DNA from: Allocatelliglobosispora scoriae
GTDB lineage: Bacteria; Actinomycetota; Actinomycetes; Mycobacteriales; Micromonosporaceae
Length of the DNA: 64,000 nucleotides
Assembly: GCF_014204945.1 (NCBI RefSeq)
Contig: NZ_JACHMN010000002.1
Span: forward strand, 1,068,503 to 1,132,502
Direction of reading: 5' to 3'
In this document: positions 50,855 through 58,930 of the stretch, piece by piece
Numbering within the stretch: position 1 is the first letter of the stretch
How the letters are laid out: the number at the start of each line of letters is the position of its first letter
Notes under the pieces: generated by a model
Told to the model about the DNA's origin: nothing
Seen by the model: only the letters and a program-made list of their open reading frames with translations
Database searches by the model: none
Position numbers and translations under genes: made by a program

Positions 50855-51406
50855 TCAGATCCGGCCGAACAGGCCGTTGCCGGGGTCGCGATCGTCGGGC
50901 GAGGTGTAGAACTGGCGAGCCGCCCGGAGCAGCTCATCCACGGTGAGTGACCCGCTGCCGTCGCGGTCCAGACCGGCGAAGGCCTCGTCGATCTCGTCGG
51001 CCGGGGTGCCGAAGGCGAGCTGCATGGCGCGGAACTCACCGGCCTGCAGCGACCCGTCGCCGTCGGTGTCGGCGAGCTCCATGACCGCCTTCACCGCCGG
51101 GTGGAAGATCCGGTCGTAGCCCTCCTCGTCCTGAACGAATGCCCAGGTCATGCCGATGTGGTATTCGCGGGCGTCGAGCTTGTCGTCGGCGTTGCGGTCG
51201 CAGGCGGTGACGAGGACCGTCCAGACCTCGCCGAAGGCGCCGAGCAGCTCCGCTCCGCGCTCGGAGGAGGTCGGCTCACCGACGGCCGACAGCACCCGCT
51301 CACCGAGGTCGATGATGTCCTCGCGCTCGATGAAGCCGGTCCCGTTGCGGTCGAGGTGGCCGAACGCGCGGTCGTGCTTGCGGGACAGCAGGGTCTTCTC
51401 GGTCAT
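50855..51406 (-). CDS. Four-EF-hand calcium-binding protein
   Basis: A 183-residue sarcoplasmic/calerythrin-like protein. Loops: DRNGTGFIEREDI, DRNADDKLDAREY, DTDGDGSLQAGEF and DRDGSGSLTVDEL. Loops 1, 3 and 4 have the canonical D-x-D/N-x-D/T/S pattern and a Glu at position 12; loop 2 ends in Glu but has Ala/Asp changes and may bind weakly. It is a likely calcium buffer or sensor in the cytoplasm. ATG 51406 has GAGG eight bases upstream. Confidence 0.93.
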   Translation of the reverse strand: MTEKTLLSRKHDRAFGHLDRNGTGFIEREDIIDLGERVLSAVGEPTSSERGAELLGAFGEVWTVLVTACDRNADDKLDAREYHIGMTWAFVQDEEGYDRIFHPAVKAVMELADTDGDGSLQAGEFRAMQLAFGTPADEIDEAFAGLDRDGSGSLTVDELLRAARQFYTSPDDRDPGNGLFGRI

Positions 51407-51448
51407 GGGGGCAGTCCTCTCGTGACGCTGTGCGACAGCTCCACCTAA

Positions 51449-51477
51449 GCAGTTGCGCGCGCCCGATGCGCAACTGC
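51449..51477. promoter_or_regulatory. 10-bp inverted repeat between divergent genes
   Basis: GCAGTTGCGC at 51449 and its complement at 51468-51477 with a nine-base spacer, between the divergent EF-hand and membrane-protein genes; an operator is more plausible than a terminator. Confidence 0.35.
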
Positions 51478-51537
51478 CCCGATGGCGCATCGCCGGAAGT
51501 AGCTCACATCACCCATCAACTCGAATATCATTCGCAA

Positions 51538-52164
51538 ATGGTACAAACAAGTGCCGTTCGGCAACCCGACGGCTGGGTGCCGGTCGAGCGGCGATGGCTC
51601 GGCCTGGACCGCCGTACGCTCGCACCGGCGCTGGTCGTCCTCGGCCTGGCGCTCGTCCTGCACTTCGTGCTGCCCGCCGTCAACAGGGCGGTGCCCTACA
51701 CCGACAAGGCCCGGGCCGGTGACGTTCTCGCCCTCGCCCGCGGGGTCCGGTTCGTGCCCGCCACCGGCTGGAACATCGCCGCCGGGACCCGCGCCGACGA
51801 CCCACCCGCGGGCGGCGCCTTCCCGCCCACCGCGGTGGTGGAGGACGGCGGCTTGCGTTTCGCGGTAACCACCGGCTCCTTCGACGGCGACTCCACCGCC
51901 CTGCTCGAACAGATCAAGAAGACGTCGGCGGAGCTCAACGGCGAGCACGGGCTGCACGTCACCTCGGCACCGGTGCCGATCCAGACCGCGAGCGGCCTCA
52001 ACGGAGTGATCGCCCAGTACAGCGGCAGCTCCTCCGACGGTGCGCTCGCGGCGTTCGTCGTCGACGGAGTCGGGATCGAGGCCGTCATCACCGGGCCGCC
52101 GAACGCCGGGCGAGCGCAGACCGAGCAAGCCGCCCGGATGATCCTGTCCATCAGCCACTCGTGA
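51538..52164 (+). CDS. Single-helix membrane protein upstream of PrsW
   Basis: A 208-residue protein with a membrane helix at about 29-48 (APALVVLGLALVLHFVLPAV) and an external domain containing FVPATGWNIAAG and an LNGEHGLHVTSAPVPIQTASG region. No family recognised. It ends nine bases before the PrsW-family protease gene and is probably in one operon with it, making it a candidate substrate or partner. ATG 51538; the open frame further upstream reads through the inverted repeat. Confidence 0.7.
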   Translation: MVQTSAVRQPDGWVPVERRWLGLDRRTLAPALVVLGLALVLHFVLPAVNRAVPYTDKARAGDVLALARGVRFVPATGWNIAAGTRADDPPAGGAFPPTAVVEDGGLRFAVTTGSFDGDSTALLEQIKKTSAELNGEHGLHVTSAPVPIQTASGLNGVIAQYSGSSSDGALAAFVVDGVGIEAVITGPPNAGRAQTEQAARMILSISHS

Positions 52165-52173
52165 GGTGACCCC

Positions 52174-53340
52174 GTGACCGCAGTCCCGGTCGAACTGCTC
52201 GACGACACCCGCACCGCGGCTCTGCGTACCTCCGGATGGGGTCGGGGTTTTCGGTTCTTCCAACCCCGCAACCTGGCGTTCTGGGTGTACGCCGTGCTGG
52301 TCGGCGCCGGTGTGCTGGCGTGGCTGACCGACATCACCGACGAGGCCGGCGTCTACGGCCCGATCATCGCCGTCAGCACCGTCGTGTTCGCGGTCTACGG
52401 CGCGATCTTCTGGTGGTTCACCCAGCGCATCGACCGTTACGCGCGCCAGAACCCACAACTGATGGTCCTGGCCTTCCTGTGGGGCGCGTTCGCCGCCACC
52501 TGGACCATGGCGCAACCCGCCAACGAGGCAGCTCTCGCCCTGTGGGGCAAGGGATTCGGGCAGACCTTCAGCGCCAACTGGGCCGCCGGACTGACCGCGC
52601 CCTTCACCGAGGAGCTCGCCAAGGGCAGCGGCCTGCTCCTGCTGATCGCGCTCGCCCCGCGGCTGATCGTCACCGCGTTCGACGGCTTCATCCTCGGCGC
52701 GTTCCTGGGGCTGGGCTTCCAGATCCTCGAGGACATCTCCTACGCGATGAACTCCGCGGCCGGCGCCTTCGGCACCGATCAGCTCGGCAGCGCCACGCTC
52801 ACCATCATCACCCGCATCGTCGTCGGCGTCGCCGCGCACATCCTCTACAGCGCCGTGTTCGGGGCGGGCCTGGTCTACTTCCTCGGCCGCCCCGCCGAAC
52901 CGCGCCGCCGAGGCTTCGGCCTGGCCCTGATGCTCTCCGCGATGGTGCTGCACGGCGTCTGGGACGCCCAGGGCGCGCTCTTCCGGGCCGGTGGGCTGCT
53001 GACCTTCGCGGTGTGGTTCGCGCTGATCGCCGTCGCGCTCGTCCTCGTCGTCCACGTGTTCAACACGACGGTCCCGCGCGAGCGGGGCTTCATGCGCGAT
53101 GTCATGGCCCCCGAGGTCGCCCGGGGCGTCATCACCGACGCCGAACTCGACGCGCTGGCCGGTGACCGCAAGGCGCGCAAGGCGTACCGCAGGGCGGGCG
53201 CGAACCACCGGGAACGGTCCCGTGCCCGCCATGTCCTCGACGCCGCCAACGACCTGGCGGCACAGCTCGCCGCAGCCGGCGGCGCCGAGACGCCCGACGT
53301 GGCCTTCGCCCGCCAAGAGGTCAGGCGGCTGCGGGGCTGA
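52174..53340 (+). CDS. PrsW-family intramembrane metalloprotease
   Basis: A 388-residue protein with about eight membrane helices. The PrsW motifs are present: APFTEELAKG (EExxK) near residue 147, FQILEDISY (a second acidic pair) and a His in VLHGVWD. PrsW of Bacillus cleaves anti-sigma factor RsiW; actinobacterial relatives are numerous and mostly uncharacterised. The cytoplasmic C-terminus is charged and helical. GTG 52174 has GAGGTG upstream. Confidence 0.88.
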   Translation: MTAVPVELLDDTRTAALRTSGWGRGFRFFQPRNLAFWVYAVLVGAGVLAWLTDITDEAGVYGPIIAVSTVVFAVYGAIFWWFTQRIDRYARQNPQLMVLAFLWGAFAATWTMAQPANEAALALWGKGFGQTFSANWAAGLTAPFTEELAKGSGLLLLIALAPRLIVTAFDGFILGAFLGLGFQILEDISYAMNSAAGAFGTDQLGSATLTIITRIVVGVAAHILYSAVFGAGLVYFLGRPAEPRRRGFGLALMLSAMVLHGVWDAQGALFRAGGLLTFAVWFALIAVALVLVVHVFNTTVPRERGFMRDVMAPEVARGVITDAELDALAGDRKARKAYRRAGANHRERSRARHVLDAANDLAAQLAAAGGAETPDVAFARQEVRRLRG

Positions 53341-53358
53341 GCCGCTCCCCGGAACGCG

Positions 53359-53529
53359 TCAGGCGGGAGCGGGGATGCTGGTGGGGTCGTCGGGGCCGGG
53401 CATGGGCTCGACCGGCGGCTCCGGGAGGGTCTCCGGCGTGTCCGGCAGGAGCTCGCCCGGGTCGTCCGGGACCGGCTCGGTCGGATCGATCGGCGGGTAG
53501 ATGTCGGGATCCAGCTCTGGCATGACCAT
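53359..53529 (-). CDS. Small acidic Pro-rich protein
   Basis: A 56-residue protein made almost entirely of Pro, Asp, Glu and Thr (LDPDIYPPIDPTEPVPDDPG, then PEPPVEPMPGPDDPTSIPAPA). Likely disordered; function unknown. ATG 53529 or 53523 are possible starts; a TTG at 53562 would add eleven residues. The composition is far from random antisense translation, which supports it being real. Confidence 0.5.
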   Translation of the reverse strand: MVMPELDPDIYPPIDPTEPVPDDPGELLPDTPETLPEPPVEPMPGPDDPTSIPAPA

Positions 53530-53610
53530 CTTCTGAATCTGCCCAGTGAGCAGCCACTTCAACCCCCCTTGACGGCGTCGTCCGCGTGCATCAAACTGAA
53601 TCGCAACTCA

Positions 53611-53626
53611 CCGAATGTAGATTCGG
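53611..53626. promoter_or_regulatory. Short palindrome upstream of the oxidoreductase gene
   Basis: CCGAAT-GTAG-ATTCGG, about 70 bases before the start, in a relatively AT-rich promoter-like stretch. Possible regulator site; no adjacent regulator. Confidence 0.3.
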
Positions 53627-53694
53627 CGAATACTGCGCCATGGAACATGCCGACCGCCTGATGCGGACATCAGCCCCCACCCCGAGGAAGCGCC

Positions 53695-54312
53695 ATGAAG
53701 GTCAAGGTCGTTCTCAGCCACCCCTACGACGGCAGCTACTGCTACGCGCTCACGCAATCCGTGCTGGCCGGCCTGGCCCGGGGCAACCACGAGGTCGACT
53801 TCCTGCACCTGGAGGAGGACGGCTTCAACCCGGTCATGTCCGCCGAGGACCTGCGCGGATACGCCACCGGCACCGCCATCGACCCCAAGGTCCACGACTA
53901 CCAGCAGCGCACCAGGGACGCCGACTACCTCGTCTTCATCTTCCCGATCTGGTGGGAACTGATGCCCGCGGTGCTCAAGGGCTACTTCGACAAGGTCTAC
54001 CTCAAGGGCTTCGCCTACGAGGAGGGCAGGGGCGGGCGGTTCACCACGCCGCTCACCCGCACCAAGGGCGTCACGATCATCACGACGATGACGATGCCCG
54101 GCTTCCTCTACCGGATCTGGTTCGGCAACGCGATCCAGCGCGCGATGATCCGCGGCACGTTCCACAAGATCGGCATGCACCGCAAGACGCTGACCTGGAT
54201 CAACTTCGACAACGTCAAGTCGGTGAGCCAGGACAGGCGCGTCGGGTGGCTCAGCGGCATCGAGAACCGCTTCGCCGGACTCGACGAGATCGTGGCCAGG
54301 ACCAGCAGGTAG
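53695..54312 (+). CDS. Flavodoxin-fold NAD(P)H-dependent oxidoreductase
   Basis: A 205-residue protein like the NQO/MdaB/KefF quinone-reductase group. The N-terminal strand and phosphate-binding region (VLSHPYDGSYCYALTQ), FIFPIWWELMPAVLKGYFDKV, and the TTMTMPGFLYRIWFGN segment are typical. Expected activity is two-electron reduction of quinones or similar compounds using FMN/FAD. GAGGAAG precedes ATG 53695. A terminator shared with the convergent gene follows. Confidence 0.88.
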   Translation: MKVKVVLSHPYDGSYCYALTQSVLAGLARGNHEVDFLHLEEDGFNPVMSAEDLRGYATGTAIDPKVHDYQQRTRDADYLVFIFPIWWELMPAVLKGYFDKVYLKGFAYEEGRGGRFTTPLTRTKGVTIITTMTMPGFLYRIWFGNAIQRAMIRGTFHKIGMHRKTLTWINFDNVKSVSQDRRVGWLSGIENRFAGLDEIVARTSR

Positions 54313-54321
54313 GCACACCGG

Positions 54322-54355
54322 CGAGGGGCCGCAACAGATCTGCTGCGGCCCCTCG
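54322..54355. terminator. 12-bp bidirectional terminator
   Basis: CGAGGGGCCGCA at 54322-54333 pairs exactly with 54344-54355, between two convergent genes. Confidence 0.75.
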
Positions 54356-54369
54356 TCGGATCAGTCGGC

Positions 54370-55332
54370 TCAGTGCAGATCGGCGGCGTCCGGCAGGTCC
54401 GCGTCCGACCAGCCGGCCGCCAGCAGCGCCGTGTAGCTGCTGCGGACTCCGTCGGTCCATCGTTCCTCGGCGAGCGCGGTCCCGGTCGCCGGGTCGATGA
54501 TCAGGCGCGTCTGGCCCAGCGCGCCGCCGTCGCCCCGGTGGCTGATCGCCACGGCCACGCCGGTCCGGCCGGTCGCGTCGGTGACGCGGCCGAGGGCGGT
54601 GATTCCGGGTACGCCCGCCAGCATCCGGTACGCGGCGGACCGGATCTCGGGGCCGACGGGCAGGTTCAGCACCAGCGCGCTGGCGCAGTAGAAGAGGAAC
54701 TCGGACTGGTCGCCGTCCAGGTGGCCGGTGCGCGCGTACCAGGCGAGAAGTGCGGTTCTGAGCTGGTCGGGCCGGGCGGGCAGGGCGGCGAGGGTCCGCG
54801 CGGACCGGCCCTCGCCCGCGAGCAGGAAGTTGTTCGCGGCCGTGTGTCCCCGCATGGCGCGCGGGGTCCACGTGCCGCCGGCCGGGTCCCGGAAGTAGGC
54901 GGTGCTGGCGAGTCGGTCCACGGTGGCGAGCCACTGCTCGACGACGAGGGCCGGGCGGTCCCGACCGCCCTCCTCATGGCGCAGCACCCAGTAGCGGCCG
55001 CTGCGATGGGCGGCCGTGGCGCTCGACTCGGCCGCGACCAGGAGCCAGTCCGCGGCGGATGTCGGCGCGGCGACAGCGGAGGTCCCGGGGCCGGTGCCGG
55101 ACCGCGGCGGAGCGGTGCCCGGCCGGACGGCCACGGTGACGCCGACCGCCGCGACGGCGGCCAGCGCACCGCCCGCGAGGACCAGGCGCCGCGTGGGCAG
55201 GTGCCGGGCGGCCTCCCGGCTGTCCCGGGGGTACGCGGTGATCGTGGACGGATCGACCGGCGGAGTGTCGGGGTCGAGGCGGGCCGGGCGGGCCTCGGTC
55301 AGCGCCCGGAGCGTGTCGCGGTGGGTGCTCAT
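54370..55332 (-). CDS. CU044_5270-type membrane protein coupled to an ECF sigma factor
   Basis: A 320-residue protein: about 50 cytoplasmic residues, a membrane helix at about 49-68 (LVLAGGALAAVAAVGVTVAV), and an external domain with RSGRYWVLRHEEGG and TAYFRDPAGGTWTPRAM. This matches the 'CU044_5270 family' proteins regularly encoded after ECF sigma factors. ATGA overlap with the sigma gene indicates coupled synthesis; it likely acts as anti-sigma or output of that sigma factor. Confidence 0.82.
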   Translation of the reverse strand: MSTHRDTLRALTEARPARLDPDTPPVDPSTITAYPRDSREAARHLPTRRLVLAGGALAAVAAVGVTVAVRPGTAPPRSGTGPGTSAVAAPTSAADWLLVAAESSATAAHRSGRYWVLRHEEGGRDRPALVVEQWLATVDRLASTAYFRDPAGGTWTPRAMRGHTAANNFLLAGEGRSARTLAALPARPDQLRTALLAWYARTGHLDGDQSEFLFYCASALVLNLPVGPEIRSAAYRMLAGVPGITALGRVTDATGRTGVAVAISHRGDGGALGQTRLIIDPATGTALAEERWTDGVRSSYTALLAAGWSDADLPDAADLH

Positions 55333-55880
55333 CGGCTGTACTCCTTGCTGGTGAGGGTGATGGCGGCGGGGCGGGGCCGGGTCGGCCGAGATGACGGGGC
55401 GAGGGCCTGCTGCAGTCGCTTGCGGGCCCGGTGCAGGCGGACGGCGTAGGCGGCGGTGGAGCAGCCGACGACGCGGGCCGCCTCGCGGGCGGTCAGCCCG
55501 TGCCAGGCGACGAGGGTGAGCAGTTCCCGGTCGTCCTCGCCGAGCCGGGCGAGCGCGGCCAGCATCGCCGCCTTCTCGGTCACCCCGTCGGCGACGTCGC
55601 GGTGCGCCGGCTGCGCCCAGGTACGCAATTCGGCCGCGAGCGCGGTCTGCCGGACTTCGGCGTCGTAGCGGCGGCGGACCACGTTGCGGGCCACCCCCAG
55701 CAGCCACGGCAGCGGCGTGGCGGGCACCTCGTCGAACTTGCGCCAGGCGATCAGGAAGGTCTCGCCGGCCACGTCGTCGGCGAGGCTGCGGCCGGCCCGG
55801 CTGACGGCGTAGGCGTAGACCTGGGGATGATGTTCGTAGTAGATGGCGGTGAATCGCCGATCGGCGTCCGCTGGGTTCAC
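55329..55880 (-). CDS. ECF RNA polymerase sigma factor
   Basis: A 183-residue factor. Region 2: YYEHHPQVYAYAVSRAGRSL, DDVAGETFLIAWRKFDEVPA; then LPWLLGVARNVVRRR. Region 4: LGEDDRELLTLVAWHGLTAR, VGCSTAAYAVRLHRARKRL. GTG 55880 is chosen over GTG 55916 because GAGGGAG lies seven to eight bases upstream. Operon with the membrane protein that follows it. Confidence 0.88.
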   Translation of the reverse strand: MNPADADRRFTAIYYEHHPQVYAYAVSRAGRSLADDVAGETFLIAWRKFDEVPATPLPWLLGVARNVVRRRYDAEVRQTALAAELRTWAQPAHRDVADGVTEKAAMLAALARLGEDDRELLTLVAWHGLTAREAARVVGCSTAAYAVRLHRARKRLQQALAPSSRPTRPRPAAITLTSKEYSR

Positions 55881-55994
55881 TGGCTTGCGCTCCCTCGGTG
55901 TCAGGTGTGTCGTCACCGGGTAATCCGCGCACGGCGCATTTTCTTACCGCCGAATCCCAGCCCGCCCACCGGGCGAGGGCGTCGCGGCGCCGCC

Positions 55995-56603
55995 TCAGGC
56001 CGCGGTCGGGCCGGCCAACCCGTGCAGCAGCAGATCGGTGAGCATGTCGACGATGGCGTCGTCGGACACCTGGGGACCCTGCTCGCCCGAGGTGAGCACC
56101 GCGTAGCCGAACATCGCCAGCATCGCGCCCATCGCACCGGCGACGAGCTGCGGATCGCCGGGCAGCCGGTGACCGCGCTTCGCCAGGAAGTCCAGGTGGT
56201 CCCGCAACATCGCCGTGTCGCCGACGAGCCGGTGCCACGCCTCGCTCGTGCCCAGGTCCGTCGCGATCGAGGACTGGTAGAGCGCCACCATCACCGGCAG
56301 GTGGTCCCGGAAGACCTGCCAGGCGACGGCGATGTGCGCCCGCAGCTGGGCGCGGTCGGTCAGATCGTGGTCGGGATGGCCCTCGGCGCCCATCGCCGCG
56401 CCGGCCTGGCCGTGCATGTCGCTCAGCAGCGCCTGAAGGAGCTCCTCCTTGCTGGCGAAGTGGTCGTAGAAGGAACCGGTCGCCCGGCCGGCGGCGGCCG
56501 TGATGTCAGTGATCTTGGTCGTCAGGTAACCCCGCGTGGCGAAGAGTGTGCGCGCGGCCGCCTTCAGCGCGGCCTCCGTCTCGGCAGCCTTGACCTTTCG
56601 CAC
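55995..56603 (-). CDS. TetR-family transcriptional regulator
   Basis: A 202-residue regulator. Helix-turn-helix at about 8-52: [42 protein letters not shown]. The ligand domain is helical and Met/Leu-rich, ending [11 protein letters not shown] 56603 precedes the domain directly; there is no adjacent divergent target gene, only the gene-free region with two LacI-type palindromes, which do not look like TetR sites. Confidence 0.88.
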   Translation of the reverse strand: MRKVKAAETEAALKAAARTLFATRGYLTTKITDITAAAGRATGSFYDHFASKEELLQALLSDMHGQAGAAMGAEGHPDHDLTDRAQLRAHIAVAWQVFRDHLPVMVALYQSSIATDLGTSEAWHRLVGDTAMLRDHLDFLAKRGHRLPGDPQLVAGAMGAMLAMFGYAVLTSGEQGPQVSDDAIVDMLTDLLLHGLAGPTAA

Positions 56604-56851
56604 GCCCACACAGACCGTCCCACAAGCTCGGCGCCAGTCGCACCAGCATACGTTGAATCGCGGTTCGGCGAACGAGGCCGTGGCGCACGCCGAGATCCGC
56701 TCTCGATCTTCAACAACAACCCCTCGGGGGTACGCGGACAGCACCACCGGCGTACCCCCGGATGCATTCACCCAGCCCAGCCCCGAACCCTGCCGGATGT
56801 CACCACGGACATTGACCAACCCGCGCCCTTTGGTGGTAGCCTGGCTTTCCA

Positions 56852-56863
56852 GAGAGCGCTCTC
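56852..56863. promoter_or_regulatory. LacI-type operator palindrome 1
   Basis: GAGAGCGCTCTC, the form used by actinobacterial LacI-family sugar regulators, placed just after a promoter-like sequence. Confidence 0.55.
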
Positions 56864-56955
56864 CGACATGAGCGTTCCCGATCGACCGCACCACCCACAG
56901 GCCACGGCAGGCGCAGGTCGCCGCCGTCATATGCCCGGGCGCCCGGCACATCCTG

Positions 56956-56967
56956 GAGAGCGCTCTC
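56956..56967. promoter_or_regulatory. LacI-type operator palindrome 2
   Basis: Identical 12-base palindrome 104 bases from the first, flanked on both sides by CCGGGCGCCCGG, which can fold it into a larger stem. Confidence 0.55.
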
Positions 56968-57002
56968 TCGCCCTCGCCGGGCGCCCGGTCCTCTCCCACG
57001 TC

Positions 57003-57052
57003 ATGCAGCAAGGCGTGGCCTCCCAGCGTCAGGAGGCCACGCCTTGCTGCAT
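57003..57052. terminator. 21-bp perfect hairpin of the GCAGCA/GTGGCC family
   Basis: Arms 57003-57023 and 57032-57052 are exact complements with an eight-base loop; arm sequence shared with hairpins at 10056 and 48046. Confidence 0.75.
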
Positions 57053-57330
57053 AACGTGCCGGGTTCCGGGGTCGCGATGCCCGTTTGCACGACCCCGGTC
57101 ACCCGGCACCAACCTCCCGGCCGCGCCGCCCATAGGCGCGAGAGAGGCGTTGCGGAGCGCCGAGCACCCGTCAACACGACGAGTTGCCGACGGAGCCCGA
57201 CGCTCCGACCACGCCGCCACCGTGCATAGGTTGGGTAGACCTGGCGGCGGCGCGGGCATGGACGGTCAGCCGTCACGCCACCTGAATATGCGGTTCAGGC
57301 GGGGTGTTGACCGACCCGCTGACGCGGGAC
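57053..57330. other. Gene-free region beyond the RiPP locus
   Basis: About 280 bases between the hairpin and the end of the small peptide gene. Open frames here are Arg/Pro/Ala-rich and overlap one another on both strands; I see no gene, repeat or operator. Confidence 0.4.
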
Positions 57331-57471
57331 TCAGGCGAGCGGCGCGAGCAGCGCGGCGGTCTCCGCCTCGGTCAGCTCGGCGTCGAACGACGGGGTGAGG
57401 GTGACGCGCAGGGTCGTGCCGTTGGCAGCGATCACTGCGACGGGAGCCTCGAACTCGAGCTCGGTCTTCAT
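57331..57471 (-). CDS. Candidate RiPP precursor or small accessory peptide of the YcaO/TfuA locus
   Basis: A 46-residue peptide starting MKTELEFEAPVAVIAANGTT and ending AELTEAETAALLAPLA, with a well-placed AAGGGAAG upstream of ATG 57471. It follows the frameshifted YcaO gene by about 140 bases, in the same direction. It has no Cys, but several Thr/Ser and an NG pair in the middle (NGTTLRVTLTPS). Position and size fit a precursor; the helical C-terminus with an acidic/Leu pattern could equally be a small binding protein. Longer in-frame starts exist but lack a ribosome-binding site. Confidence 0.6.
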   Translation of the reverse strand: MKTELEFEAPVAVIAANGTTLRVTLTPSFDAELTEAETAALLAPLA

Positions 57472-57612
57472 GGTGTACTTCCCTTCTTCGATCCGACAAG
57501 AGCGCACCGGGTGATCCCGGCACATCACTGGCGGAACATCGGCGACCGGCGACCTCCGCCGATCGAGCTGGCCTGCGGTCACCGTGGGAAGACGGCGCCG
57601 CAGCTGATGACG

Positions 57613-58852
57613 TCACAGGGGTGGCCGCAGCCGGCGGGCCCGCGGGCCGGGCCGGTAGACGGCCGGATCGATGCAGTGGTCCAGGTCCGGTACGACGACG
57701 CGGACCACCGACATGCCCCCCGCCACCGCACCGCCGAGCTCGACGCGGATCACCCGGTCGATGCCGACCTCGCGCAGGCAGGCCAGTTCATGGGCGAGGT
57801 CCTCGTCGAATGTCGGGCTGCTGCGCGTCGGCACGGAGTCGAAGCTGCGCGGCGTCTCGGCCTTGACGATCGCGGACCACGCCGCCTCGCGGTTCTGCGG
57901 ATCGGTGGCCCGGGCGTAGTCGTCGCGGCGGATGTCGTCGCGGGACCCGGTGATCACCGTGAGCCGGCTCTGCACCGCCTCGGTGAGCGCCCGCAGCAGC
58001 GCGATCTCGCGGCGGGGATGACAGCCCTGGCCGCGTGCCCCGGCCACGGCGGCGAGCGCGACGCGCGGATCCTCCGTGATCTCGGCGACGAAGCACGGCA
58101 GGGCGACGTCGGCGGTGATCTCCCAGACCGCGACGGCGATGCCGGCCCGCTCCAGCAGCGACAGCACCTCCTCGCAGGCGGGGTCCGCGATCGTCGCCGG
58201 GTCGATCCGGGCCGCCTCCTGCTCCGCCGGCGGCGTCCGCAGCCACAGCGCCTCGGCGTCGCGCTCGACGACCTCGCAGAGCGCGTGGCTCGTCGCCTCC
58301 AGCAGGTGGTTGCCGGAGGCGAGGCCGTTGGTGGTCACGGGGAAGGGCGACAGCCGCCGCGCCTGCGAGCCGCCGGTGAAGTCGGTGTGCACGATGTCGA
58401 AGGGGAGCCAGGGCCGGCTCGGCGCGGGCGATGTCGCAGCCCTCGATCCAGAGCAGCCGGAGATCGGGATCGAGCGGCTCGCCGTCCCGGGTCCGCAGCA
58501 GCGCGGCGTCGACCAGCGGCCGGGCGGCGTGCAGCTCCCGCCATGAGCCCAGGACCAGCGGCGCGACCACGCGCTCGGCATGGTAGGACTCGACCGACTC
58601 CATGATCGCCGAGACCCGCGCGGCGTCGGCGGTGAGCCCCTTGCCCTGCGAGACCGACAGGCCGCGCGCGTTGGGCCGGATCGCCACGAAGACGGGTACG
58701 CCGATGTGGTCCAGCCCCGTCACGTCCGCCACCCGGGTGATCCCCATCGCCGACAGGTGCGGCGTGATCCGGCGCAGTGTCTCCGCCGGGGAGACCGCGC
58801 GATCCGTACCGTCGCGATAGGTCTTCGAACCGGCCTCGATCAGTGCGTCCAT
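57613..58852 (-). pseudogene. YcaO-domain protein 1, interrupted by a single-base frameshift
   Basis: Paralogue of the YcaO protein at 60289-61542, about 80 % identical by eye in the N-terminal part. YcaO proteins activate peptide-backbone amides with ATP. The N-terminal frame reads to LLWIEGCDIARAEP, then homology resumes one frame over at WLPFDIVHTDFTGG. One extra base in the GGG run at about 58411-58413 (CCC on the coding strand) explains the shift. ATP-binding motifs SAIMESVES and EATSHALCEVVERDA, and GCHPRREIALLRALTEAV, remain on either side. ATG 58852 follows GGAGGTG. It is either a true frameshift or an assembly error. Confidence 0.8.
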
Positions 58853-58883
58853 GACAATCACCTCCATCGACAGCGGTGTGAAT

Positions 58884-58923
58884 CCGCCGGAGCCCGGTTC
58901 TGGGGGAGGTCGGGCTCCGGCGG
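58884..58923 (-). terminator. 13-bp hairpin between tfuA-like and ycaO1 genes
   Basis: Arms 58884-58896 and 58911-58923 are exact complements with a 14-base loop, inside the operon; it may attenuate expression of the downstream YcaO and peptide genes or stabilise the upstream message. Confidence 0.6.
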
Positions 58924-58930
58924 TGGTCTG

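Larger units (their letters stand above)
56604..57002 (+). promoter_or_regulatory. Gene-free promoter/operator region with no gene behind it
   Basis: TTGACC (about 56813) and TAGCCT (about 56837) could form a promoter reading rightward into the first GAGAGCGCTCTC palindrome. Downstream come a palindrome CCGGGCGCCCGG (56935-56946), the second GAGAGCGCTCTC (56956-56967), the same 12-mer again (56977-56988) and then a strong hairpin. No credible coding frame lies between. Either a remnant of a lost sugar-uptake operon or a short non-coding transcript. Confidence 0.45.
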
